Assembly: GCA_039811225.1 (NCBI GenBank)
Contig: JBDHYG010000005.1
Span: forward strand, 1-64,000
Direction of reading: 5' to 3'
Origin: JAFDXJ01 sp039811225
GTDB lineage: Bacteria; Bacteroidota; Bacteroidia; Chitinophagales; Chitinophagaceae
DNA length: 64,000 nt
The notes below the pieces were generated by a model. The model saw only the letters and a program-made list of their open reading frames with translations. It made no database searches and was not told the DNA's origin. The number at the start of each line of letters is the position of its first letter. The first letter of the stretch is position 1. Shown here one piece after another: positions 36,857-45,440 of the stretch. Position numbers and translations under genes: made by a program.

Positions 36857-37123
36857 ATGGCAAAGACAAATGAAATAAAATACCTGACCGCCATTAAGCA
36901 GGAGAAACCCAAGAAAAAATTCTGCCGTTTCAAAAAATATGGCATCCGTTACATAGATTACAAAGACGTGGATTTCCTGAAGAAATTCCTGAATGAACAG
37001 GGTAAAATTCTTCCCCGTCGTCTTACCGGTAATTCATTAAAGTATCAACGCAAAGTAGGTGAGGCTATTAAAAAGGCCCGCCAAATGGCGCTGTTGCCTT
37101 ATGTAACCGATTTAATGAAATAA
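36857..37123 (+). CDS. rpsR: 30S ribosomal protein bS18
   Basis: bS18 (88 aa) pairs with bS6 on the platform. The KKKFCRFKKYGIRYIDYKDVDFLKKFLNEQGKILPRRLTGNSLKYQRKV stretch is diagnostic when read in pieces: CRFKK, DYKD, GKILPRRLTG and KYQRKV. It starts 3 nt after the rpsF stop and is preceded by a perfect AGGAGG. bS18 is one of three proteins (with bS6 and bS21) reported to cover the anti-SD in the Bacteroidota ribosome, so this site may make its translation sensitive to bS18 supply. Confidence 0.97.
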   Translation: MAKTNEIKYLTAIKQEKPKKKFCRFKKYGIRYIDYKDVDFLKKFLNEQGKILPRRLTGNSLKYQRKVGEAIKKARQMALLPYVTDLMK

Positions 37124-37186
37124 ATTTATCACACCGGTACTCATTTGACATATTTGACAAATTCAACCGGAAAGAAAAAGAACATT

Positions 37187-37642
37187 ATGCAAATCATTTT
37201 ATTAGAAGACGTTGATAACCTCGGCCAGCGTAATGAACTGGTACAGGTAAAGAGCGGCTATGCCCGGAATTACCTGATCCCGCGCAAAATGGCCATTGAA
37301 GGTAGCCCATCCAACCTGAAGCAGTTGAAAGAGAAAATGAAAGTGAAGGAAAAGAAAGAAGCGGCTATGTTGGAAGAAGTGAATAAAGTTATTGAAACAC
37401 TGAAAATATCCCCGATTAAAGTAAGTGCCAAGACCGGCACCAGCGGAAAGATCTTTGGTAGTGTTACCGCTTTACAAATTGCCCGTGCCATCCGCGATCA
37501 AAAAGGATATGAGATCGACCGGAAACGTATCACCATTGTAGATGATGTGAAAGAACTCGGCACCTACAAAGCAAATATCGACCTGGGCAAAAGCCATGTT
37601 GTTGAAATTGAATTTGAAGTAATCGGAGAGGCCGATTTATAA
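37187..37642 (+). CDS. rplI: 50S ribosomal protein bL9
   Basis: bL9 (151 aa) has the N-domain MQIILLEDVDNLGQRNELVQVKSGYARNYLIP split by a long helix from the C-domain (VSAKTGTSGKIFGSVTALQIA). The ATG at 37187 is the conserved start; the upstream in-frame TTG at 37145 would add 14 unrelated residues. It closes the operon ahead of a strong terminator. Confidence 0.97.
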   Translation: MQIILLEDVDNLGQRNELVQVKSGYARNYLIPRKMAIEGSPSNLKQLKEKMKVKEKKEAAMLEEVNKVIETLKISPIKVSAKTGTSGKIFGSVTALQIARAIRDQKGYEIDRKRITIVDDVKELGTYKANIDLGKSHVVEIEFEVIGEADL

Positions 37643-37661
37643 AAAACGTCGAACTTCATTC

Positions 37662-37693
37662 AAAAAGACTATTCCCGGGAATAGTCTTTTTTT
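37662..37693 (+). terminator. Terminator of the S6-S18-L9 operon
   Basis: A near-perfect palindrome AAAAAGACTATTCCC / GGGAATAGTCTTTTT followed by more T, 19 nt after the rplI stop. Confidence 0.92.
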
Positions 37694-37778
37694 ATTTTTC
37701 AAATCAACGAAACTTAATGGAACAGGCACTTTAATCGTACAAGAGCCGGGGTTATTGCAGCATCAACTGTCAGCAGCC

Positions 37779-39686
37779 TTATTGATTTTTTACCAAAACC
37801 ACTTTTGACCGGTCTGCTTTATAAACTTTATCATAGAACTGGCGGAGCGCCTCGTAATCTGCTGCCGGAAAGGTCCCGGTAAAACATTCAAAATGCCTTA
37901 TGTAAGAAATTGTATTTCCCTCCAGCTTTACCCTAGCCTGGTAGTTTCCGAATTTGGTATGTAAATCTACTTCTGCAGGTATTGCTTCCATTGTATAGCC
38001 ATCCGGAATGGTTATGCTACTCGTATCTATATCGGTATAGGCCATACCTAACTCAATGTCATATTTTCTCTCTTTCATTTCATTCAATACCCGCTGTGAC
38101 CGTGAAATAATATTAGGTAATATAAACAGCCGTTTACCACTGCTGATCGCATAATTACTTGCATCCAGTTCTAACTGTTCCTGAACTACCGGTAGTTCAC
38201 TTTTAATTTCAACATAATTAAAATGCCTGATATCATAAGTAGGTAAATCAATATCTTCTTTTAAAAATTCCATCAATTTATCTTTGGAAAGGCCATTGAT
38301 GAGTTGATGAATCCTATCCTGTTGTTCGGCCTGATAATCCGTTGTTATGGTGGCATCCAGTGTCCCCTCCTGATTTATGGAAGCCTTGATTTTTCTTACC
38401 TGCAGGTTTTCCTTATAATCATATTTCGGTGTATGCACCAGTTTCCCGCCCGCCTCATCTACTGCCAATGCAAGACGGTCTGCCGTAAAATTACTGAGAT
38501 AACCCGCCGCAAGGGTTTGACTGGTACATTCCAGCCAAACGGTATCTTTTCCATTGGGTACCATTAAAATCACATGATTAAACTGGGGGCCTGGTAATTC
38601 CTTAATCAAATAATCTTTATCTTCTCCCGCACGAATGACTGTGTATAAAGAGCTGATACCGGCTTCCTTTAATAAGGCATACATAAAATTGGTAAGCGCT
38701 TTACAGTCGCCATACTTTTTTTCCACCACAAATTTTGCATCAAAGGGCCGCCAGCCGCCTACACCTAATTGGATACTGATATAACGTGTATGTTGTTGCA
38801 GGTACTTATAAAGTACAGTGATTTTTTCCATATTGGTTTTTAAACCTGCTGTTAAATCATGTACTTTTTGTTTGACATCCGCCGGTAAGGCATCCCTGTT
38901 GGCTTTCAGGTCATACACAAATTTTCCAAAATCTCGCCAACTGGCATTACTGCCCTGGTAATTTTCCAATGTAAATCTTTCTGTTGTTAAAAAAACGCTG
39001 GGTGTAAGCTTGTACCAGGCGGGTGAAGCAAACTCTGATTCTTTGGTTTGTAGATCTTTTACTTCCCATTGATAAATTTTATTTCCTTTATCGGCTGTAA
39101 TTACCGGTGGCGGATTATACATAAATGTTTTGTAATGCAATGGATTGGAAGCCGGGCATACTACCTGAAGCAGGCTGTGCTGTACACTCATATTATAAAT
39201 TTCCTGTGGTGTCCAGCTGGGGAGAAACATCGTTCCTTTGTAATTCATGACCATTTCATATTCCACTGTGTAAGGATATCCTTTGTAAAAAAAGTCATGC
39301 CATTTTACCCGGTTGTCATCTGCAAGGCTGACATCGTCCATACCACTCTCGTCTTTGATATCGCTTTTCTTCAGGCTTTTCAGTTTCTTTCCAGATGCAT
39401 CATATAATGTGCCCGTAAAAGTAGAAACCGTTCGCAGTTTATCATAACCTACCTGAAAAAGCGCCCAACGATCCCCTTGTTCATTTAATATAGTATAAGC
39501 TACTTTGTAAGTAAGAGACGCCTCGTTGGTCAGGGAAATTTCAAAACGTACGAGTTCCATGCGCTTCACTACGCTGGCATCTTTTAATAAGGCAGCAGGA
39601 ATAGTGGCCACACTGTATATATCATCACCAGCAAAAGCCTGGCAGGAAAACGCCATCCAGAAAATAAGTAAGCTCAGTTTTTGCAT
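37779..39686 (-). CDS. Secreted DUF3857/transglutaminase-like protein, intact Cys-His
   Basis: A 635-aa exported protein (signal peptide ending AFA, residue 19). An N-terminal DUF3857 domain is followed by a transglutaminase-like core. The core has Cys328 in KKYGDCKALTNFMYALLKEAGI and His371 in FNHVIL; the third position falls in WLECT, with Glu where Asp is usual. A C-terminal beta domain follows. Family members are surface or periplasmic proteins of unknown substrate. It is 3 nt downstream of a longer paralogue and is surely co-transcribed with it. Confidence 0.82.
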   Translation of the reverse strand: MQKLSLLIFWMAFSCQAFAGDDIYSVATIPAALLKDASVVKRMELVRFEISLTNEASLTYKVAYTILNEQGDRWALFQVGYDKLRTVSTFTGTLYDASGKKLKSLKKSDIKDESGMDDVSLADDNRVKWHDFFYKGYPYTVEYEMVMNYKGTMFLPSWTPQEIYNMSVQHSLLQVVCPASNPLHYKTFMYNPPPVITADKGNKIYQWEVKDLQTKESEFASPAWYKLTPSVFLTTERFTLENYQGSNASWRDFGKFVYDLKANRDALPADVKQKVHDLTAGLKTNMEKITVLYKYLQQHTRYISIQLGVGGWRPFDAKFVVEKKYGDCKALTNFMYALLKEAGISSLYTVIRAGEDKDYLIKELPGPQFNHVILMVPNGKDTVWLECTSQTLAAGYLSNFTADRLALAVDEAGGKLVHTPKYDYKENLQVRKIKASINQEGTLDATITTDYQAEQQDRIHQLINGLSKDKLMEFLKEDIDLPTYDIRHFNYVEIKSELPVVQEQLELDASNYAISSGKRLFILPNIISRSQRVLNEMKERKYDIELGMAYTDIDTSSITIPDGYTMEAIPAEVDLHTKFGNYQARVKLEGNTISYIRHFECFTGTFPAADYEALRQFYDKVYKADRSKVVLVKNQ

Positions 39687-39689
39687 GAT

Positions 39690-41702
39690 TTATTTTTTCT
39701 TTTTAAACACCATTTGTTCACCTTCTTTCTTTACCACCTGGGTAAAGAATTCACGTAATAATTGATATTCTTCAGCAGCAAAATTTGCTCTTTTCAGTTG
39801 GATCCGGCATTGCAGTGAAATATTTTCACCGGCTTGTGATACCCGGTAGTCAAAAATTCCATCGCCGTCTTCATTTAATTTTAATACCATGGATTTAGGG
39901 AGTTCATCTACCACATATCCGCGGGGGACTTCCAGTTGTACGGAGATAATTTCATCCATGCAATAGGGCATTTCCACCGGGTACCTCCTTTCCGCTGCTT
40001 TAAAGGGATTTTCTTTATAAGCTTCGCCAAACAGCGGGCTCAGGTAAATAATATCTTCTCCATTATTTTCCATATCAAATTCATAATGCATATCGATCGG
40101 TGCATTATAATTGTTCAATGAATCTATCCCAAAATTGTAGATAGACATATCGCTACCCATCGCCTGCTTAATATCCTTCTGAAAGGATTCCATCCCTTTT
40201 GATTTGATCTTCTCCCGAATATCCATGGAGCCATACACCCCGGAGGTTTGTTGCAAGCTACCCGTATATTTTCCACTCTCATCATTGATAATGAACACCA
40301 GGGTGTTTTTGGTTTCTGTTATTCTATCTGCATATAAGTTAATAAGATCTGCACCGGTATTCATTGCACGGGCATACCCATTATAACAACGAAGCGGTAA
40401 TTGGCCATAACCCATCAAAGGTTCTGTTGCATCCAATAACACATCATTTCCATTTACAACAGCCCTACAAATGACATAATTATACTGACTCATGATGGGG
40501 AAATTGCTATAAGCAAAGCCATTGTCCCGGGTACTGAGAATAACCGGATCCGCGGTTATGTCCACATAACGCAGCATGGCCGTCAGTAAAAGATTAATCT
40601 CTGCATCAGTTCCGTTTCTTGATTTTACCAGGTTTTTTAAATTCTGATCCATCAAGAGCCGGTGCTTGTCGGTACAGGTAAAATTATCCCGTACCCAGGC
40701 ATATATTTTTTTAGCTTTAACTTCCTGATCGTCTCCAGCTGAAATAAGTGGTTGAATGATTTCCTTCAGCCAGCCATTATCCCGCTGAACCATACTACCA
40801 AATTTATCATAATCCATCATCTGTTGTGCCACCTTCGGCCATGAATCAATATAGGTATAATTCGTCAAAGGGCTTTTTCTTTCTACTAATTCAAAAGCAA
40901 TTTTTTGAATGTGATTGTCAATGGATGTAGTAAAGCTTTCTTCTTTTAAAGCCGGTACATCTTTTATCGCCCAACGAAAGACATTCACATAAGCTATAAA
41001 ACTAGCATGTTTAGAGGCACTTGCAGTACTGAGATCAGAAACAGTAAAAACATCCTGGACCACATTAGTTTCCTTCACCGTATAAGCGAGATAGCCCTGG
41101 GTAAGAAAAGTATAATTAAAAAATTCCGGTGCATTAAAGGTAAATTCACTCCATAACCGAGGATAGCTTCCCTGGAATGCCCATGTATCAGGGCTATTGA
41201 TAAAATCAGATATAGTCGAATATTCATATTCAATGATGCTACCCTCCTTGATATTGGGAAATGTAAATTTCTTCACTGTTCTTTTTTTATCAATCTTGTC
41301 TTCAAATACAGAAGATTTGGTATCCAGTTTTGTTTCAACCACTTTTCCATTTACCAGATTATAGGTTACGGCTTTTAGCTTTTCCAATCTTTCTTCATCC
41401 GCCCCGTTCGAATATAGGTTGATAGATACATTGGCCAGGTCGTATCCATTTTTATTTAAGATATGGATACGCCTGTAATGCTTATTGACTGCTGAAAACC
41501 AGCCTTTCAAATTACCTTCAATGGTACAAGACCCAACATCGGCAATTATAACGGCACTGGCATTACTATCCAGGCTATAAACTTTTGTTTCGAAATCTTT
41601 TGCGGATACAACCCCAAATTTTACCGGGGTCTTATTTTGTGCTACTGCAAATTGATATGAATAAACACAAATGATTAATAACAAGAATCGGGATAGTTTC
41701 AT
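39690..41702 (-). CDS. Secreted DUF3857/transglutaminase-like protein, degenerate active site
   Basis: A 670-aa paralogue of the next gene, with a signal peptide ending AVAQ (residue 22), the DUF3857 N-domain and a transglutaminase-like fold. In the active-site helix the cysteine is replaced: RNGTDAEINLLLTAML, with Thr near residue 365. The His position reads YNYVIC (Tyr), while the Asp of LLDATEP is kept. It is therefore probably not a peptidase or transglutaminase and may serve a binding or scaffolding role for its intact partner. First gene of the two-gene unit. Confidence 0.8.
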   Translation of the reverse strand: MKLSRFLLLIICVYSYQFAVAQNKTPVKFGVVSAKDFETKVYSLDSNASAVIIADVGSCTIEGNLKGWFSAVNKHYRRIHILNKNGYDLANVSINLYSNGADEERLEKLKAVTYNLVNGKVVETKLDTKSSVFEDKIDKKRTVKKFTFPNIKEGSIIEYEYSTISDFINSPDTWAFQGSYPRLWSEFTFNAPEFFNYTFLTQGYLAYTVKETNVVQDVFTVSDLSTASASKHASFIAYVNVFRWAIKDVPALKEESFTTSIDNHIQKIAFELVERKSPLTNYTYIDSWPKVAQQMMDYDKFGSMVQRDNGWLKEIIQPLISAGDDQEVKAKKIYAWVRDNFTCTDKHRLLMDQNLKNLVKSRNGTDAEINLLLTAMLRYVDITADPVILSTRDNGFAYSNFPIMSQYNYVICRAVVNGNDVLLDATEPLMGYGQLPLRCYNGYARAMNTGADLINLYADRITETKNTLVFIINDESGKYTGSLQQTSGVYGSMDIREKIKSKGMESFQKDIKQAMGSDMSIYNFGIDSLNNYNAPIDMHYEFDMENNGEDIIYLSPLFGEAYKENPFKAAERRYPVEMPYCMDEIISVQLEVPRGYVVDELPKSMVLKLNEDGDGIFDYRVSQAGENISLQCRIQLKRANFAAEEYQLLREFFTQVVKKEGEQMVFKKKK

Positions 41703-41884
41703 TTCGTTACAATTATAGTGGTGATTTATTTATTTTTGATTAGCATTCTCTTTGACAACATAGTAATCCTGCTATTTAAAATAGGCATAATCAGGGAATA
41801 AAAAAAATTCAGGCAAATATCTCCATCCCGTATTTCTTTTCAAAAATTAAACGATGGTCCATCATCTTAAGGCTATGAACAAAA

Positions 41885-41922
41885 TGAAAAGGCCGTATCA
41901 AAAGTAGTTTTGATTTGGCCTT
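41885..41922 (-). terminator. Hairpin terminator after the beta-helix lipoprotein gene
   Basis: A long hairpin: AAGGCC (41889-41894) / GGCCTT (41917-41922) outside and ATCAAAA (41897-41903) / TTTTGAT (41908-41914) inside, with a GTAG loop. On the minus strand it is followed by TTTTCATTTT, so it likely ends transcription from the gene at 41997-43037. Confidence 0.65.
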
Positions 41923-41996
41923 AAAATGGTTGTAAGAAAATTCCTGTTTTTTTTTCGGATTTAATTCCCTATTCATTCCGATATGTCATCCGGATA

Positions 41997-43037
41997 CTAA
42001 AAATTCTGATTCGGCTCCAATACACAATTCACGGTATCAATCGCATAGACCATTGGGCTATATGCGTTATTGATAATACGGTTATTGGTAAAGCGGATAT
42101 TGCGGCCCCCGGAAATACGTCCGCCCCAGGTACCATTATCATGCAAATAATTGTTATGAACCTGCACATTGGTCACGACGGTATGTTTACCTTTATTTTC
42201 ATAAGTCATGATACCGGCGCCTTTATTAAAAGCACATTCTGTATTATTGATAAAGATATGGTGCGCCGAATCATAATTAGGCTCAATATCAATACCCGCC
42301 TGCGGAGCTGTACCATTGGTATAAATGAATTTTGAATTTGACACGTTTATGGCATAGGCTTTTATGATAGACAGACCTTGCCGCCGGTTGTTCCGGCTAA
42401 TCACTTTTTTTATAGTAATAAATGAACTGGCTTTTGTTTTTGATGGATTATCATTAATATAAATGCCATCTCCCCAGCAATCTGAAATATTTACTTGTGT
42501 AATGGAAACATTCGTACTCCCGTAAATACCAATACCCATTCCCCATTCGCCTGTAGTGCCTAAGTGCTGGTAACGGTCGCCCTGAATTTTCCCACCCATT
42601 ATCCGCACATCGGATGCATCCGTTACGCGCAATATGGTATAAATAGCTGTGTCATTGGGAATAGCCTGCAAAACAGAAGTGGTATCGGGCATATACATAT
42701 CAACATTGCTTTTCATTTGCAAACCTATTTTTGCATTGATGGCATATACACCCGGCGGCACTTTCACAGTACCTCCTCCTAAAGAAGCCAACGAATCAAT
42801 AGCTTTTTGTATCGCTTTTGTATCATCGGTAACACCATCTCCTACCGCGCCTGTCTTTCTCACATTCAATACCGGTTGCCGGAGAAATGATGCGGCCCTC
42901 AGCAACTCATTATCTGTTTGCTGCATACTTTCCGGGTTCGTATCGATCGGTTCGAGGCTATTTTTCGTACAAGCCATGAACAACAAAAACATACCTGCCA
43001 GGAAGGCCAGGTAATAGTGGGTAGTGGTTTTTTTCAT
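41997..43037 (-). CDS. Beta-helix lipoprotein, pectate-lyase/GH28-like
   Basis: A 346-aa lipoprotein (lipobox FMAC, Cys23). After a short linker it begins the Pectate_lyase_3-type module LNVRKTGAVGDGVTDDTKAIQKAIDS...GGGTVKVPPGVY, then runs through a right-handed parallel beta-helix with repeated Asn/Ile rungs (VSITQVNISDCWGDGIYIND; IFINNTECAFNKGAGI). Proteins of this fold cleave or bind polysaccharides. I cannot assign catalytic residues, so the activity is open. It stands alone, with a terminator hairpin downstream and a large inverted repeat about 165 bp upstream. Confidence 0.82.
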   Translation of the reverse strand: MKKTTTHYYLAFLAGMFLLFMACTKNSLEPIDTNPESMQQTDNELLRAASFLRQPVLNVRKTGAVGDGVTDDTKAIQKAIDSLASLGGGTVKVPPGVYAINAKIGLQMKSNVDMYMPDTTSVLQAIPNDTAIYTILRVTDASDVRIMGGKIQGDRYQHLGTTGEWGMGIGIYGSTNVSITQVNISDCWGDGIYINDNPSKTKASSFITIKKVISRNNRRQGLSIIKAYAINVSNSKFIYTNGTAPQAGIDIEPNYDSAHHIFINNTECAFNKGAGIMTYENKGKHTVVTNVQVHNNYLHDNGTWGGRISGGRNIRFTNNRIINNAYSPMVYAIDTVNCVLEPNQNF

Positions 43038-43200
43038 ACTGTGTGTTTTAGGTTTTTACAATTGAGTTGACTATAAAACAATTCTTTCCATTAATCTAAT
43101 GTATGGAAAATTTTTTTGTGCTTGTTTTATGCAATACATATTTAAAAGTAGAATAAATTTTCTAAAAATAAAAAAATGTACAGGCTATTGCTATGTACTA

Positions 43201-43227
43201 TATTCATGTGTTGATCCCACATGAATA
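43201..43227. repeat. Perfect 10-bp inverted repeat, 7-bp loop
   Basis: TATTCATGTG (43201-43210) and CACATGAATA (43218-43227) are exact complements around TTGATCC. With a 2-nt bulge the arms extend by about five more pairs (TACTA/TAGTA). It lies between the beta-helix lipoprotein and the CotH-like gene. There is no adjacent T run on either strand, so it is a weak terminator candidate and a fair operator candidate. Confidence 0.6.
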
Positions 43228-43276
43228 GTAGATAATATTTATCCTAAAACGTATATTCATTTCTTTCCCGCCTATT

Positions 43277-44305
43277 TTATTCAGGCCGGGCATTTTGTAT
43301 AAATACTTTATTGACCTGTTTGGGATCATTTATGGTTTCATAAAATTCATCCAGGAAGCCTGTGATATCAACTTTACTTTCCGATGTGAGCAAACTGAAA
43401 TTATTGATCATCGCATAAATACTATCCTTTTGCTTTTTAAAAATATCCAATACCTCATTGATTTCTTCGAGACTGCGTGTGAAGCCGCGATAAAGCCTTT
43501 GCCGCACATTGGTAATCGGCAACTTTTCATCAGGCACGGCATAGTCAGTATTTACAAAGCCGGAAAAATCGAAATCATAGGGCACCACGTAAGGTAGGTG
43601 CAGGGAATCTGTTTTAGAAAGGATCAGTTTGGAATTGTGATTCACCGAAATACCCCAATCCGTATTCCCGATCATATATTCAAATACTGAAAAGATGGTC
43701 ATTTGCCGGCGGTCTATATTGCGGGGATCCATCTTTCCTTCTTTCCAGTCTTTACAGCCATTACGTTTTGCCAGGTTTTTTATGTCTTCAACAAGAAAGG
43801 CATGCTCTTCAATTGTTTTCTTCCTGCCGCTACTATCCACAAGTTGTAGATGCAGTAAGCGGACACGAAAACTCATATCCGTTATCAGGTTATAAATCTT
43901 ATAGGCCAGATATTCCTTAAACAAATATTGTTCGTTCTTTTCTGACGCTGCACACTGGCTCACTAATTTCAGGTCGCCTAAAGGCTTCATCACTGAATTC
44001 TTATTGTACTTAAACACTACTTTCAATGGGGGCAACTTGCAATTACCTCTCCTGTAATGCCCGCGTACCAAAAGTAATACCGGATCACTGACAGGTATAT
44101 TACCTGGAAGTATGGTAGAAAAATTAGCCGGAAATTCAATATCCGGTTTTTCTTTTTGCTTAAAAAGCTGAACCATATCGGTGGTAATTGTTGCCTGGAT
44201 AATCGCCGTATCTTCAAAAAATTTTACTTTATCAATCGCAACAGCCTGGCTTAAGGTTGATCGATAAAGGAACAGGAAAAATAAAGTATAGGCAACTTTT
44301 TTCAT
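43277..44305 (-). CDS. Exported protein with possible CotH-like kinase fold
   Basis: A 342-aa protein with a signal peptide (residues 1-20). I do not recognise it with certainty. The mid-region LKLVSQCAASEKNEQYLFKEYLAYKIYNLI, then RVRLLHLQLVDSSGRKKTIEEHAFLVEDI, and later FEYMIGNTDWGISVNHNSKLI with VPYDFDFSGFVN recall the order of the CotH / atypical kinase fold: a Lys-bearing strand, a helix ending in NTDW/NH, and a DFD metal motif. If right, it would phosphorylate something outside the cytoplasm. It stands alone on the minus strand, with a one-mismatch -7 box just upstream. Confidence 0.5.
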   Translation of the reverse strand: MKKVAYTLFFLFLYRSTLSQAVAIDKVKFFEDTAIIQATITTDMVQLFKQKEKPDIEFPANFSTILPGNIPVSDPVLLLVRGHYRRGNCKLPPLKVVFKYNKNSVMKPLGDLKLVSQCAASEKNEQYLFKEYLAYKIYNLITDMSFRVRLLHLQLVDSSGRKKTIEEHAFLVEDIKNLAKRNGCKDWKEGKMDPRNIDRRQMTIFSVFEYMIGNTDWGISVNHNSKLILSKTDSLHLPYVVPYDFDFSGFVNTDYAVPDEKLPITNVRQRLYRGFTRSLEEINEVLDIFKKQKDSIYAMINNFSLLTSESKVDITGFLDEFYETINDPKQVNKVFIQNARPE

Positions 44306-44341
44306 ATCGTGTTTTGGTTTGAAAGTAGCATTATAGCCTAC

Positions 44342-45370
44342 TCATTTTTGATGTTTATGATGCTTATGATGTTGGCCCGAATTTTTATCATACAAAGCCA
44401 ATTTTTCAATCCCCACTTCACGGATATTCTCCAGGTCATCTAACAGGCCATGGTCGGAGAGATCCAGTGGATGTGAATTCTTCCAATCATAATGGGCAAT
44501 CTTTTTCAGTCGTTCAATAACACCTGTATCATGCACTTCAATGGCCAGTTCCCGTCGATGATCAAAACTACCCGGCGTTAAATTAATGGAGCCAATGATA
44601 GCACGGCAGCCATCGGCCAAAATCATTTTGCCATGCAGGCGAAGGAGTTTTAATTTATGAATTTTTATGCCCACATCATCCATGATACGTAAGCCCCCTA
44701 CGCCTTCCACCAGCTTATCCACTTTCAGGATATGCGGTGGCCTTACCATCACATGCACTTTTACACCACGTTTTGCCGCATGCACCAACCGCTCAATAAT
44801 AACCAGGTCCTGGAAACGTTCATTCTGGATAAACAGCGAATGTTTTGCCTCATCTATAAATTTAGCAATTCTTGATCTGCCATTATTACTACACCAAATC
44901 AGTTTCAATTCTTCACCCGGATCAAAACTGCTCCTGTTCCAATCTGCCTCGAAGCATAAAATAATTTCCTTCACTTCATGCGGATGATTGGTGATGACTG
45001 CATAATCCCTTGTTTGAATAAAATTCCGGGGCTCCCAGTTTAATGATTTAATAAATGCAATTTTATCATCAATAACCATAGACTTTTCATGTGTGATGGA
45101 AAAATCCGGGTTGCTATCCCTGACTTCAATACCCGCTTCTTCCAGTGCTTTGCGTGTTTCTACATTTTCCAATTTGCCACTGTTGCGAACCGGGTTGAGC
45201 ATTACTTTGACAAGAACACCTCTGTGTTTGGCTGCTATAACTGCATTGATCAGGGTAGCATCAGAAAACAAAAACATTTTTATCAGGATCTTTTCCTGTG
45301 CCTGGTCAATAGCATCCATAATTTCTTTGGCCGTATCATTGGGTAAAACAATTAACGATCTGTGCGGCAT
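44342..45370 (-). CDS. Phospholipase D family protein (cardiolipin synthase-like)
   Basis: A 342-aa protein with two HKD motifs: His94-x-Lys96-(4x)-Asp101 in THEKSMVIDD and His246-x-Lys248-(4x)-Asp253 in LHGKMILADG, each followed by the GS/S-N segment (SLNWEPR; GSINLTPGSFDHRRE). Unlike true cardiolipin synthases it has no N-terminal membrane helices, so it could be a soluble phosphatidyltransferase, phospholipase or nuclease. The C-terminus is His/Lys-rich (GQHHKHHKHQK) and might bind metal or nucleic acid. It follows the ABC exporter gene on the same strand after 70 nt. Confidence 0.87.
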   Translation of the reverse strand: MPHRSLIVLPNDTAKEIMDAIDQAQEKILIKMFLFSDATLINAVIAAKHRGVLVKVMLNPVRNSGKLENVETRKALEEAGIEVRDSNPDFSITHEKSMVIDDKIAFIKSLNWEPRNFIQTRDYAVITNHPHEVKEIILCFEADWNRSSFDPGEELKLIWCSNNGRSRIAKFIDEAKHSLFIQNERFQDLVIIERLVHAAKRGVKVHVMVRPPHILKVDKLVEGVGGLRIMDDVGIKIHKLKLLRLHGKMILADGCRAIIGSINLTPGSFDHRRELAIEVHDTGVIERLKKIAHYDWKNSHPLDLSDHGLLDDLENIREVGIEKLALYDKNSGQHHKHHKHQK

Positions 45371-45440
45371 GGGTACAAATTTTCTCTTAATAAATATAGG
45401 TTATGTTTAGCATTTCAAAAGGTATTGCCCGCATCCGGTT

